From assembly GCA_030433335.1 (NCBI GenBank), contig JAUILL010000001.1, positions 248,001 to 312,000 of the forward strand: a stretch of DNA of 64,000 bases, given 5' to 3'. A program made the position numbers and the translations under genes. This document shows, piece after piece, positions 44,256 to 53,488 of this stretch (position 1 is the stretch's first letter; each line of letters begins with the position of its first letter). The DNA is from Alphaproteobacteria bacterium. GTDB taxonomy: Bacteria; Pseudomonadota; Alphaproteobacteria; Rhodobacterales; Rhodobacteraceae. The notes beneath the pieces were generated by a model. It did no database searches and was not told where the DNA came from. It saw nothing but the letters and a program-made list of their open reading frames with translations.

Positions 44256-45092
44256 ATGAAAATTGCTGTCACCGGCGCTTCTGGATACCTTGGTCACTTT
44301 GTCTTAAACGGCCTGAAGCGCGCGGGACACGATGTATTGGCACTTAGTCGGCAGCCCTGTGCCTCTCATGATCACGTAGAATATCAGCTGGGGGATGCGC
44401 CCGACATCGCGGGAATGGACGCCGTGGTGCACTGCGCCTTCAGCCATGTGCCGGGTAAATACCGCGGCGGCGAAGGCGACGACCCCGAAGGCTTCCGTAT
44501 GCTGAACGTGGACGGGTCGATCACCCTGTTCAAAGCGGCCAAGGCCCAAGGGATCGACCGCTTGGTCTTCTTGTCCTCGCGCGCGGTGTATGGCTCGGGT
44601 CACGACGGCATGCTGCACGAAGAAACCCAATGCGCGCCCGACACGCTCTATGGTCAGGTCAAGTGGGAGGCTGAAGCCGCTTTGTTCGCTCTGGCCGACG
44701 CGGGCTTTCATCCCACAAGCTTGCGCGCGACAGGGATTTACGGCTCGGCCTATCCGCAAGGCTGGCACAAATGGCGGGGCCTCTTCGAAGAGTTCGAGAA
44801 CGGCGCAGAGCTGCCCCCGCGCCAAGGCACCGAGGTCCATGGCGACGACATGGCCGATGCGATTAACCTGATTTTGACCGCCAAAGCGCCACCCAAAATC
44901 GCGAACCTCTCGGACATCTTGCTGGATCGCCGTGACTTGCTATCGGAATACGCAGCCCTGCGCGGGGCGAACCGTCCACTGCCTGACGCGGCCACGGAGG
45001 TCCCGAATGTCATGTCTTGCGATGCACTCAAAGGCCTTGGCTGGCAACCAAGCGGACGCGCTGGGTTAACCAAATTCCTTCAAAGCCTCTGA
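44256..45092 (+). CDS. sqdC: NAD(P)-dependent epimerase/reductase, probable SqdC
   Basis: The 278-residue protein begins on the base after the sqdD stop. It has a Rossmann GASGYLGHFV at the N-terminus and a Ser-Tyr-Lys-like active site with FLSSRAVYGSG followed by YGQVKWEAE. In the R. sphaeroides sqdBDC operon, sqdC encodes a reductase-like protein needed for normal SQDG formation. The assignment to sqdC relies on operon order and fold; a general sugar epimerase is the alternative. Confidence 0.65.
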   Translation: MKIAVTGASGYLGHFVLNGLKRAGHDVLALSRQPCASHDHVEYQLGDAPDIAGMDAVVHCAFSHVPGKYRGGEGDDPEGFRMLNVDGSITLFKAAKAQGIDRLVFLSSRAVYGSGHDGMLHEETQCAPDTLYGQVKWEAEAALFALADAGFHPTSLRATGIYGSAYPQGWHKWRGLFEEFENGAELPPRQGTEVHGDDMADAINLILTAKAPPKIANLSDILLDRRDLLSEYAALRGANRPLPDAATEVPNVMSCDALKGLGWQPSGRAGLTKFLQSL

Positions 45093-45100
45093 TCCAAAGA

Positions 45101-45125
45101 AAAAGCGCCCCGAAGGGCGCCTTTT
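45101..45125. terminator. bidirectional terminator, sqd operon and hflX
   Basis: GCGCCC (45105-45110), loop CGAA, GGGCGC (45115-45120), CTTTT on the plus strand and TTTTTC on the minus strand. It overlaps the hflX stop codon. Confidence 0.88.
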
Positions 45126-46398
45126 AAATCTCTCGGAACCGTTTCGCGTCTTTGGCGCTCCACCGGACTTCGATGTCGTATCCGGTTTCGGTCTGTGTCT
45201 CTTCGAGAACGACCCCACGCTGGAAGAGCCAAGCACGCTCCTTGCCCTGAGCAAAGGTCAGAGAAATGACCTCCTCCCAACGCCCGCCTTCGAGCCGGTC
45301 CGAGACCAACTCCAGCAGCCGGTCCATTCCGGTGCCTTCGAGCGCCGATAGGACCATCACGTCATCCAACCGTTCTGCCATATTTTCGAGCGTAACACGG
45401 CGTTCTTCGTCCACGCGGTCGATTTTGTTCCAAACCTCGATCATCGGCGTCGAATCATTCACGCCAAGTGTGTCCAGAATCTCGCGCACATCGGCGGCCT
45501 GTTCTTCGGTTTCTTCGTGGCTGATGTCCCGCACATGCAGGATCAGATGGGCACTCAGAACCTCTTCCAAGGTCGCGCGAAAGGCCGCAACAAGCTCGGT
45601 CGGCAGGTCACTAATGAAACCCACGGTATCAGATAGAATGACCTCGGGGCCCTCTGGCAGCTTCACTCCACGCATGGTCGGGTCAAGAGTCGCAAAGAGC
45701 ATATCCTTGGCCAAGACGTCCGCACCGGTCAGCCGGTTGAACAGCGTCGACTTGCCCGCGTTGGTGTAACCCACCAGCGCAACGATCGGGAATGGCACCT
45801 TTGCACGGGCGGCGCGGTGCAGGTTTCGGGTCTTGACGACCTTTTCCAGCTGCCGGCGCAAGCGCACCAGTTGCTCGTCAATCGCTCGGCGGTCGGCCTC
45901 GATCTGGGTTTCGCCGGGACCACCGACAAAGCCCAATCCACCCCGCTGACGCTCAAGGTGGGTCCAGGCACGCACCAGTCGCGTCCGCTGATAGGACAGC
46001 GCTGCCATCTCGACCTGAAGCACACCTTCGCGGGTGGCCGCACGGTCAGAGAAGATTTCAAGGATCAAACCGGTTCGGTCCAACACCTTGCATTTCCACT
46101 CTTTTTCAAGGTTACGCTGCTGGATAGGGCTGACAGGACCGTCGATCAAAACCAGCTCGGCCTCCAACTCCTCGATGCGTTCTTTCAGCTCTTGGATTTT
46201 TCCAGAGCCGAAGAGCATCCCCGGATGTGGGCGCGGCAGGCGCACGACAGATGACCCCACCACCTCGAGGTGCGGCAGGGCGGCGGCCAGTGAAACGGCC
46301 TCTTCTAGGGCGGGACCAGCGTCCCGCCGTTGACTATCGCTCCGGATGTCAGGGTGCAGAACTAACGCGCGGGTTAGCTCGGTCTTTGTTTCGGTCAA
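45124..46398 (-). CDS. hflX: ribosome-associated GTPase HflX
   Basis: The 424-residue GTPase has the HflX N-terminal domain ([14 protein letters not shown]), the GGPGETQIE loop and G-motifs [14 protein letters not shown] and NKID. HflX splits stalled ribosomes after stress. The start is a TTG at 46398 that overlaps the hfq stop (TTGA); there is no nearby ATG, so translation is probably coupled to hfq. Confidence 0.94.
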   Translation of the reverse strand: MTETKTELTRALVLHPDIRSDSQRRDAGPALEEAVSLAAALPHLEVVGSSVVRLPRPHPGMLFGSGKIQELKERIEELEAELVLIDGPVSPIQQRNLEKEWKCKVLDRTGLILEIFSDRAATREGVLQVEMAALSYQRTRLVRAWTHLERQRGGLGFVGGPGETQIEADRRAIDEQLVRLRRQLEKVVKTRNLHRAARAKVPFPIVALVGYTNAGKSTLFNRLTGADVLAKDMLFATLDPTMRGVKLPEGPEVILSDTVGFISDLPTELVAAFRATLEEVLSAHLILHVRDISHEETEEQAADVREILDTLGVNDSTPMIEVWNKIDRVDEERRVTLENMAERLDDVMVLSALEGTGMDRLLELVSDRLEGGRWEEVISLTFAQGKERAWLFQRGVVLEETQTETGYDIEVRWSAKDAKRFREI

Positions 46399-46634
46399 TT
46401 GTCGCCGTCACCGTCATAGAGGTTCAGCGGTTGCGCCGGCATGATCGTCGAAATCGCATGCTTGTACACAAGCTGGGATTGGCCATCGCGGCGCAGAAGA
46501 ACACAGAAGTTATCGAACCAGGTGATAACGCCCTGGAGTTTGACACCATTGATCAAAAAAATCGTGACCGGTATCTTGGTCTTCCGGACGTGATTAAGAA
46601 ATGCGTCCTGCAGGTTTTGCTTATCGGAAGCCAT
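46395..46634 (-). CDS. hfq: RNA chaperone Hfq
   Basis: The 79-residue protein has the Sm1 ([20 protein letters not shown]) and Sm2 (VYKHAISTI) motifs. Hfq pairs small RNAs with messages; it is relevant to the candidate RNAs elsewhere in this window. It is followed by hflX with a 4-base overlap and is separated from trkH by 128 bases that may hold its own promoter. Confidence 0.98.
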   Translation of the reverse strand: MASDKQNLQDAFLNHVRKTKIPVTIFLINGVKLQGVITWFDNFCVLLRRDGQSQLVYKHAISTIMPAQPLNLYDGDGDN

Positions 46635-46762
46635 TGTATTTTTGCCTTTATTCTTGCCATTGCCTCAAGGGAGTGCCCCTGCTGCTCATGCAGTATGAAG
46701 ACGGAAATTCCGAGATTCCAGCCCGAATTTGCTCGGCGCCCTCGAAATTTGACAAAGATGTC

Positions 46763-48280
46763 TCAGTTTCGCCAGAAATTTGGATTGAACACCGCGATAA
46801 GCGCAAGCGCTTCTAACCGCCCCAGAACCATCGCAAAACACAGGATGAGTTTCGCGCCGCCCCCAAGCGAGGCATAGCTGAAACCTGCCTCGGTTGCGGC
46901 ATGAGCAAGCGGTCCCGTTGTGGAAAGCGCCGCAACAGCAACCACCATCGCTTCTTCGAAGGTCACGCCGACGGCAGTCAGCAACGCCATGATCCCAGCA
47001 ATCGACAGCGCAAAGAGCATGAAGAACAGCCACGCCAGATAGGCCCCCTGTTGATGGATGCGCCGCCCCGGCCCCCCGATGGCACGGACAGACGACGGGT
47101 GCACCAGCTTCTCCATTTCGCGCAGGCCATGCATGTAGAGGGTGTAAACGCGCAGAAGCTTCACCCCGCCCGTGGTGGTCGCGACGCCGCCGCCGATGAT
47201 CGCAAGACCAATCAGAACCACGCCAGCGGCAGGCAAGCCGGACCAGCCGCGCGCGGCCTCCCAATGGACGGACTCGTAGCCGGTGGTCGTTAAGAAAGAC
47301 ATCACCGTAAACATTGCCCCCCAGAACGCGTTGATCCCCGCATACCAGTTGGCTTGCTCGTTTACCTCGATTGCGCCGATCCAGTGGCGCAGGAACAGCA
47401 CCGTGGGGACAATGACGACCACCAAGAGACCGACTTTGAACTCTGGATTGACGAGGATCCGCTCAGGCTGGATCAGCATCTCTCGCGAGAAGGCCAAGCG
47501 GGTGATCGCAGGCAGCAGCATGAGAAAGATCATCACTTCGCCCACCACGCCGCTCGAGCTATGCTCGGTGCCGCTGATTGGAGAAATCCCCGAGGTCGCG
47601 AGCGTCCCCATAGCATGGCACAACGCCACAAGCGGACGATCCCCTGCGATCAGCAACATGACCCAGAGCGCCAAAGTCAGCACAGCGTACAGGGGTGCCA
47701 AGGTGCTGGCAGCCTGCCAAACGCGGCCCGCCTGGGTTTTGCGCCCCATGCCGCGGTGGATGATCGCTTGATCACTGTGCATGGTGCCTGTTCCAGTGAT
47801 CTCGAACCCACCAAGGTTCATGGGCGCGAGCGTCGCCGTCGCCACCACCCAGATCAGCAGCCCGCCAAGCCATCCGACCAGCGCGCGCCACAGATGCAGA
47901 CTTGGCGCAAGGGTCTCGGCCTGATCAAAGAGCGTCGCGCCTGTGGTCGTGAAACTCGACACCATCTCGAAATAGGAATTCAGAAATCCCGTCGTACGGC
48001 TGGCTTCCTGGAACGGGATCGCAAGGATCACGGGCAGGAACACGTAGGACACGACCAGCGTCAAAAGCTGATCCCGTTGGCTGAACGTTTGCGTCCGGCC
48101 AGAGATCGCAATGCCGATGAACGAGCTGATCACAAAGACCAGCAGGCCCGCGTAAAAAAACGTGCGCGCGACGTGGAAATCTTCGGCCACCAACGCATGA
48201 GCAGCGGGCACGAACATCGCCAGCGCCGCAATCAGGCAAAGGTGCAAAAGAAGCGGAAGGTTTGAGAGCGCGCGTAGCAT
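46763..48280 (-). CDS. trkH: Trk potassium uptake channel subunit TrkH
   Basis: The 505-residue membrane protein has the four selectivity-filter P-loops (SSFTTTGATLF, GTLATSGISPI, SFLTTTGYES, AALSTTGPL) each with a conserved Gly. It forms the K+ pathway and is gated by TrkA, whose gene ends 5 bases upstream. Confidence 0.95.
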   Translation of the reverse strand: MLRALSNLPLLLHLCLIAALAMFVPAAHALVAEDFHVARTFFYAGLLVFVISSFIGIAISGRTQTFSQRDQLLTLVVSYVFLPVILAIPFQEASRTTGFLNSYFEMVSSFTTTGATLFDQAETLAPSLHLWRALVGWLGGLLIWVVATATLAPMNLGGFEITGTGTMHSDQAIIHRGMGRKTQAGRVWQAASTLAPLYAVLTLALWVMLLIAGDRPLVALCHAMGTLATSGISPISGTEHSSSGVVGEVMIFLMLLPAITRLAFSREMLIQPERILVNPEFKVGLLVVVIVPTVLFLRHWIGAIEVNEQANWYAGINAFWGAMFTVMSFLTTTGYESVHWEAARGWSGLPAAGVVLIGLAIIGGGVATTTGGVKLLRVYTLYMHGLREMEKLVHPSSVRAIGGPGRRIHQQGAYLAWLFFMLFALSIAGIMALLTAVGVTFEEAMVVAVAALSTTGPLAHAATEAGFSYASLGGGAKLILCFAMVLGRLEALALIAVFNPNFWRN

Positions 48281-48285
48281 CTGAC

Positions 48286-49662
48286 CTAGAAGTAATCGAT
48301 CGAGACCTGAAGCAGGCGCTCGACTTCGGAGACATCTTTGGTCAGGGCAAAGAGCGCGACAATATCGCCTTCTTCGATCACCGTGTCCCCACGGGGCCGG
48401 ATGTACTTGTCCTCACGCAACACGCCCCCGAGCAGAACGCCTTCGGGGAAGTCGATGTTGCCCACGGGGTTCCCGGACAAGGGACTGGTCGACAAGACCT
48501 GCGCTTCGATCACCTCGGCCTCGGCGTCGCCAATCGAGTAGACGTTGCGCACACGGCCATGACGGATGTGGCGCAGGATCGAGCTTACCGTGGTGGCGCG
48601 CGGGTTGATGAAGGCGTCGATCCCCAACGGTTCGATCATCGGCAGCAGCGTTGGATCGTTGATAAGCGCAATCGACATGGGACAGCCCAAGGACTTTGCA
48701 CGGGTCGCCGCCAGCATGTTGGTCTTGTCATCATCGGTGACGCAGAGAACCGCGTCCGCACGATGGATATTTGCCTCTTGCAGGATTTCCGCATCCAGAC
48801 CGTCGCCGTGCAAAACAATCGTCCGCTCCAGCGCGTCCGCGGCCTTTTCTGCGACTTTACGGTTCTTTTCGATGACTTTCAGACGCACGCGGTTCTTCTG
48901 GCTCTCCAGCTCTTTGGCCACAGCCAGACCGACGTTGCCGCCGCCCACCAGCACCACGCGCTCTTGCTTGCGGGGCTTTTTGCCAAAGATTTCCATGCAG
49001 CGGTTCACATCGTCTTCGCAGGTGAAGACATAGATCTGGTCACCGGCAAAAATCTGGTCGCCCGCCTCAGGCGCATAGAGCGTCCCCTCGCGGCGAATGC
49101 CCACCACGGTTGCCCGCAGGGTCGAGAACAAATCCGTTAGCTGCCGCAGCGGAGTGTTCAACACCGGGCAATCGGCGTCCGTGACAATCCCCAAAAGGCG
49201 CGCACGCCCGTCGAAAAACACCTCGGTGTCAAAGGTTTCAGGTGCAGAAAGACGCTGGAGCGCTGCGGCGGCCACCTCGCGCTCGGGGCTGATCACCACA
49301 TCGATGGGCAAATGTTCGCGCCGATAGAGATCCGAGTAGATTGCAGTCAGGTAGCTTTGCGCCCGCAGGCGCGCGATTTTCCGAGGGATGTCAAAGACCG
49401 AGTGTGCCACCTGACAGGTGACCATGTTCACCTCGTCCGAATAGGTCGCAGCGATGATCATATCCGCGTCCCGCGCCCCTGCTTTTTCCAGAACATCGGG
49501 ATAGCTCGCGAAACCGGCGATCCCCTGAACATCAAGCGTATCGGTCGCGCGGCGCACCAGATCCGGGTTGCTGTCCACCACCGTCACATCATTCAGCTCG
49601 CTGGACAGGTGACGGGCAATTTGCCAACCGACCTGACCTGCCCCGCAGATGATCACTTTCAT
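48286..49662 (-). CDS. trkA: Trk potassium uptake regulator TrkA
   Basis: The 458-residue protein is a tandem RCK module: two NAD-binding RCK_N domains (MKVIICGAGQVGWQIARHL and VVLVGGGNVGLAVAKEL) and two RCK_C domains. It binds nucleotides and gates TrkH. It follows ntrX by 70 bases, the order found in many alphaproteobacteria. Confidence 0.97.
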   Translation of the reverse strand: MKVIICGAGQVGWQIARHLSSELNDVTVVDSNPDLVRRATDTLDVQGIAGFASYPDVLEKAGARDADMIIAATYSDEVNMVTCQVAHSVFDIPRKIARLRAQSYLTAIYSDLYRREHLPIDVVISPEREVAAAALQRLSAPETFDTEVFFDGRARLLGIVTDADCPVLNTPLRQLTDLFSTLRATVVGIRREGTLYAPEAGDQIFAGDQIYVFTCEDDVNRCMEIFGKKPRKQERVVLVGGGNVGLAVAKELESQKNRVRLKVIEKNRKVAEKAADALERTIVLHGDGLDAEILQEANIHRADAVLCVTDDDKTNMLAATRAKSLGCPMSIALINDPTLLPMIEPLGIDAFINPRATTVSSILRHIRHGRVRNVYSIGDAEAEVIEAQVLSTSPLSGNPVGNIDFPEGVLLGGVLREDKYIRPRGDTVIEEGDIVALFALTKDVSEVERLLQVSIDYF

Positions 49663-49732
49663 TGCCGCAAGCCTCCTGCTCTTAGGCCTTTTCCTTGGCA
49701 GGTTGTCGCAGGCCCGTCAATCGGGGCCGCGA

Positions 49733-51127
49733 TCACTCTTCTTCGCCGTCGTCGGTTTTGGTCGTCCCTTTGGCACCGATCCCCAAGGACTTCAGTTTTC
49801 TGTGCAGCGCACTGCGCTCCATCCCGACAAACTGCGCAGTCCGGCTGATGTTCCCGCCAAAGCGATTGATTTGGGTCAACAAGTATTCCCGTTCAAAGGC
49901 TTCGCGCGCCTCGCGCAACGGCAACGCGGCCAAGGCACCGGACAGAACCACGCGATCCTCGCCGCCAGTGTCCGGACTGTCAGAGCCAGAGACCTCGGCC
50001 GCCCCAATGGGCCCATCTCCGTCTCCCAAAATTAGAACACGCTCGATCAGGTTGCGCAGTTGGCGCACGTTCCCAGGCCAAATATGGGACTGTAGCACAG
50101 CAATAGCTTCATCGCTGAGCGTCCGCTTGGGCAGACCCTGCTGGCTGTGCAATTCCTCAATGAAGTAGGAAACGAGAAGGGGCAAATCCTCGCGGCGTTC
50201 GGACAAAGCAGGCACTGCGACAGGAACCACGTTCAAGCGGTGGTACAGCTCTTCGCGGAAGTGACCTGCGGAAATCTCGCCCTTCAGATCGCGCCCGGTC
50301 GAAGAAATCACGCGCAGATCGACGCGCACTTTGTCTGTGCCCCCAACCCGCTGGAAGGTCTGATCCACCAGAACGCGCAGCATCTTGGACTGGGTGCCCA
50401 AGGGCATGTCTGCCACTTCGTCCAGATAGAGCACGCCGCCGTCTGCTTGTTCGAGCATCCCCTTTTCCACACCGCGCTCGCCACTCTCGCGGCCGAACAA
50501 CACCGTTTCCATCTGGTCAGGCTGGATCGACGCACAGCTGACCGTCACGAAAGGCGCCGTCGCGCGGTTTGAATTCTGGTGGATATAACGCGCCGCGACC
50601 TCTTTGCCGCTGCCCGCAGGACCGGTCAGCATGACCCGCCCGTTCGACCGCGTCACCTTGTCGAGCTGGCCCACGAGCCCGCGGAACGCCGCGCTTTCCC
50701 CCAGCATGACCAAGGGCTTTTGATCCACGCGCTTCAAGCTCTGGTTCTCGCGGCGCAGCAGGCTGGTTTCCATCGCGCGGCGGATCACCACCAACAACTG
50801 GTCGATGTTGAAGGGCTTTTCGATAAAGTCGTAGGCACCCTGCTTGATCGCAGCGACCGCGATCTCGATGTTTCCGTGCCCCGAGATGATCACCACGGGA
50901 ATTCCCGGATTATCGCGTTTGACGACTTTCAAAATGTCGATGCCGTCCATCTGGCTGTCCTTGAGCCAGATATCGAGGATCATCAACGCCGGAGGCGCAG
51001 CGTTCAGCTGCTGCATGCATTCGTCCGAGGAACCGGCCAGACGCACGGCATAGCCCTCGTCCTCGAGAATATCTCCGATCAACTCGCGGATATCACGCTC
51101 GTCATCTACGATAAGAATGTCGCTCAT
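49733..51127 (-). CDS. ntrX: nitrogen regulation response regulator NtrX
   Basis: The start at 51127 begins MSDILIVDDERDIREL, one base after the ntrY stop. The 464-residue protein has a receiver domain, an AAA+ domain (GPAGSGKEVAARY, VLYLDEVADMP) and a Fis-type HTH (NISRTAQFVGMERSALHRKL). The sigma-54 contact loop GAFTGA is absent: the region reads LFGRESGERGVEKGMLEQA. It may therefore not act through sigma-54. Confidence 0.95.
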   Translation of the reverse strand: MSDILIVDDERDIRELIGDILEDEGYAVRLAGSSDECMQQLNAAPPALMILDIWLKDSQMDGIDILKVVKRDNPGIPVVIISGHGNIEIAVAAIKQGAYDFIEKPFNIDQLLVVIRRAMETSLLRRENQSLKRVDQKPLVMLGESAAFRGLVGQLDKVTRSNGRVMLTGPAGSGKEVAARYIHQNSNRATAPFVTVSCASIQPDQMETVLFGRESGERGVEKGMLEQADGGVLYLDEVADMPLGTQSKMLRVLVDQTFQRVGGTDKVRVDLRVISSTGRDLKGEISAGHFREELYHRLNVVPVAVPALSERREDLPLLVSYFIEELHSQQGLPKRTLSDEAIAVLQSHIWPGNVRQLRNLIERVLILGDGDGPIGAAEVSGSDSPDTGGEDRVVLSGALAALPLREAREAFEREYLLTQINRFGGNISRTAQFVGMERSALHRKLKSLGIGAKGTTKTDDGEEE

Positions 51128-51128
51128 C

Positions 51129-53390
51129 TTATTCAGAAGCCTCGTCTTTTTGTGGTTTTCCTTCCTCCAGAGGCAGCACAATTTCGGCGCGCGCGCCGCG
51201 GTGTGCTCCGGGAGAGAAGGCAGCAGCGTCTTCAAGGCTCAGAAGCCCGCCGTGTTCCTCGATTATCTTTTTCACGATGGGCAGGCCCAAGCCGGTGCCC
51301 TTGTCGCGGGTGGTCACATAGGGTTCGAACAGACGCGCCCGATCCTCGGGCAATCCGATCCCGTTGTCGGAAATCGTGATCCGTGCACGTCCGCCCTCGC
51401 ATTTCATCGCCACTCTGATCTCTGGCGCAAAGTCACACCCTTCGCCTTTTTCCACTCTGGTTTCAATGGCTTCTCCGGCATTCTTGATCAAGTTGATCAG
51501 CGCCTGAGAGATCATCGTTTCATCGAGCAAAGAGGTCACGGGCTCTGCGGGGATGTTCGTTTTAAATTCGACGTCGGCCTGACCGATGTCCTGAAGCACG
51601 ACAGCATCCCGCAGAATTTTTGTCAGATCGACGGGGCGGCGCTGGGGTTGCGGCATACGGGCGAATTTCGAAAACTCGTCGACAATGCGGCGCAGATCCT
51701 CGGTCTGGCGGACGATAACGTCGGTCAACTGCTCCAGCTTGTCCACATCCTCACCTGCGGCCTTCGCAAACTTGCGCCGGATGCGCTCGGCAGACAGGCG
51801 GATCGGGGTCAGAGGGTTCTTGATTTCATGGGCAATCCGGCGCGCCACATCCCCCCAAGCCGCCATCCGCTGGGCTGACACCAAATCGCTGACATCGTCA
51901 AAGGCGAGCACGTAGCCTTCGAGGAGCTCTTCGTGGTTCATGCGCGCCGACATCCGCACCAACAGCGTCTCGGTGCGGCCATCGCGGGTCAGACGAACCT
52001 GCTCTTGAACGCTGTCGCTGGGATCTTCGCTTAGGCGCTCGAAGACAGGCAAGAACTCCGGCGCAATCAGGCCCATCGGTTGCCCTTCCTCGTCACCTTC
52101 CAGCCCCAGCAAAGCCACCGCGGACCGGTTCGCCAAAGTGATCTTACCCTCGGTATCCAGCGCGACCACCGCAGAGGTCACCGAGCTGAGGATCGAGTCA
52201 AACAACCTACGGCGGCGTTCGATTTGGTCTGTATTGTCCAGCAAGGTATCGCGCTGCACCTTCAACTGGCGCGTCATCTGGTTGAAGTAGCGCCCCAGCA
52301 TCGCGATCTCGTCATCGCCTTTTTCCTCGCGCACCTGAATGTTCAGGTCGCCAGACCCCACCCGCTGTGCTGCGCCTGCAAGCCGCCCGATCGGGCGTGC
52401 AAGCCGCTCTGCGAAATACAAGCCCAGCCAGATCGCCGCGAGGATCAGGATCAGCGCGAACCCAAGGTACAATAGCCCGAATTCGAACAAGAGCCGGCCC
52501 CGATCATTCTCGAGCTGCTGATAGAGCTTCACCGTCTGCTGCGTGTCATCCAGCAGACGCAGGATATCGCCGTCCACTTGGCGACTGACATAAAGGAAAC
52601 GATCAATGAAACCGGGCAGATCAACCAGCGCACGGAATTCGTCGCGATCCCAATCTTTGATGATCTCGATCCCGTTGTCCCGCGCTGCCTGAATTTGCTC
52701 GACCGACGGCATTTCGTAGTTGAACAGATAGGACCCGTCGCCACGGGCTTTGATCTCTCCGCCCGAGTTGATCACAAAAGCTTCGGTCAACCCGCGCTGG
52801 ATTTTACCCTGCCCCTCGGCCAGAAAGCGGCGCACGTCCCCGTCCGTCAGATAGCCCGCGACGCGGCGATTTACCTCGAGGTAGCTGGCCAGAACGCGCG
52901 CATCTTCGGACAAGTCTTGCCGATGCTCTTGCTCATAGGCCTGCGCCGCAGCGAGCGAAGTCCCAAGCACCCGTTGCACTCGGTCGGAAAACCAGCCTTC
53001 GAGGCCAAAGTTCACGGTGAGGGTGGCGAAAACGGCCACGCAAACCGTGGGCACCAGCGCCAGCATCACAAAAACGCCGGTCAAACGCAGGTGCAGACGT
53101 GATCCTGCGGACCGGGCACGGCGCGCGGCGATCATCTGGGCTACTCGCCCCAGCACAAGGGCCGCCACAAGCAGCACGTAGACGAAATCCGCTAGCAGGA
53201 TACCGCGCAAATGCGCAGAAGACATCCCTTGGTCCAATGGCCCCAGCACAAGGAAAGTCGCCAACGCCAGCATCGGCCCGAGTATCACCAACCCGAGCGT
53301 CGCAATGTTTTGGAACTTTCGTTGGGCCCGCAACCGGTTGATGCGGTCCCAAGTCAGAGAGCGGCCAAGCCGCTGTGCCCCTGTTGCCAC
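51129..53390 (-). CDS. ntrY: nitrogen regulation sensor kinase NtrY
   Basis: I place the start at the GTG at 53390, which has an AGAGG site seven bases upstream; a GTG at 53426 is in frame but has none. The 753-residue kinase has three N-terminal membrane segments, a periplasmic region, a fourth segment (FGLLYLGFALILILAAIWL), HAMP, PAS, the H-box [20 protein letters not shown] and an ATPase domain (DKGTGLGLPIVKKI). It phosphorylates NtrX. Confidence 0.93.
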   Translation of the reverse strand: MATGAQRLGRSLTWDRINRLRAQRKFQNIATLGLVILGPMLALATFLVLGPLDQGMSSAHLRGILLADFVYVLLVAALVLGRVAQMIAARRARSAGSRLHLRLTGVFVMLALVPTVCVAVFATLTVNFGLEGWFSDRVQRVLGTSLAAAQAYEQEHRQDLSEDARVLASYLEVNRRVAGYLTDGDVRRFLAEGQGKIQRGLTEAFVINSGGEIKARGDGSYLFNYEMPSVEQIQAARDNGIEIIKDWDRDEFRALVDLPGFIDRFLYVSRQVDGDILRLLDDTQQTVKLYQQLENDRGRLLFEFGLLYLGFALILILAAIWLGLYFAERLARPIGRLAGAAQRVGSGDLNIQVREEKGDDEIAMLGRYFNQMTRQLKVQRDTLLDNTDQIERRRRLFDSILSSVTSAVVALDTEGKITLANRSAVALLGLEGDEEGQPMGLIAPEFLPVFERLSEDPSDSVQEQVRLTRDGRTETLLVRMSARMNHEELLEGYVLAFDDVSDLVSAQRMAAWGDVARRIAHEIKNPLTPIRLSAERIRRKFAKAAGEDVDKLEQLTDVIVRQTEDLRRIVDEFSKFARMPQPQRRPVDLTKILRDAVVLQDIGQADVEFKTNIPAEPVTSLLDETMISQALINLIKNAGEAIETRVEKGEGCDFAPEIRVAMKCEGGRARITISDNGIGLPEDRARLFEPYVTTRDKGTGLGLPIVKKIIEEHGGLLSLEDAAAFSPGAHRGARAEIVLPLEEGKPQKDEASE

Positions 53391-53441
53391 GGGTCTACCT
53401 CTAGTGATGGGGGCCAAAGCGGCCACCGACGCAATATCATG

Positions 53442-53478
53442 GTAGGATGGCAGGGGTGCGCCCCAAAAGCCATCCTAC
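53442..53478. repeat. REP-like palindrome between ntrC and ntrY
   Basis: GTAGGATGGC (53442-53451) pairs perfectly with GCCATCCTAC (53469-53478), with an inner GGGG/CCCC stem. Palindromes of the GTAGGATGG type are scattered through many proteobacterial genomes, so it may be a dispersed repeat that also separates ntrBC from ntrYX expression. Confidence 0.55.
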
Positions 53479-53488
53479 TGTTGCGTAT

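Noticed and set aside
53391..53426. Upstream GTG start of NtrY at 53426
   Set aside because: It has no ribosome site, whereas 53390 has AGAGG at a good distance; kept only as an alternative.
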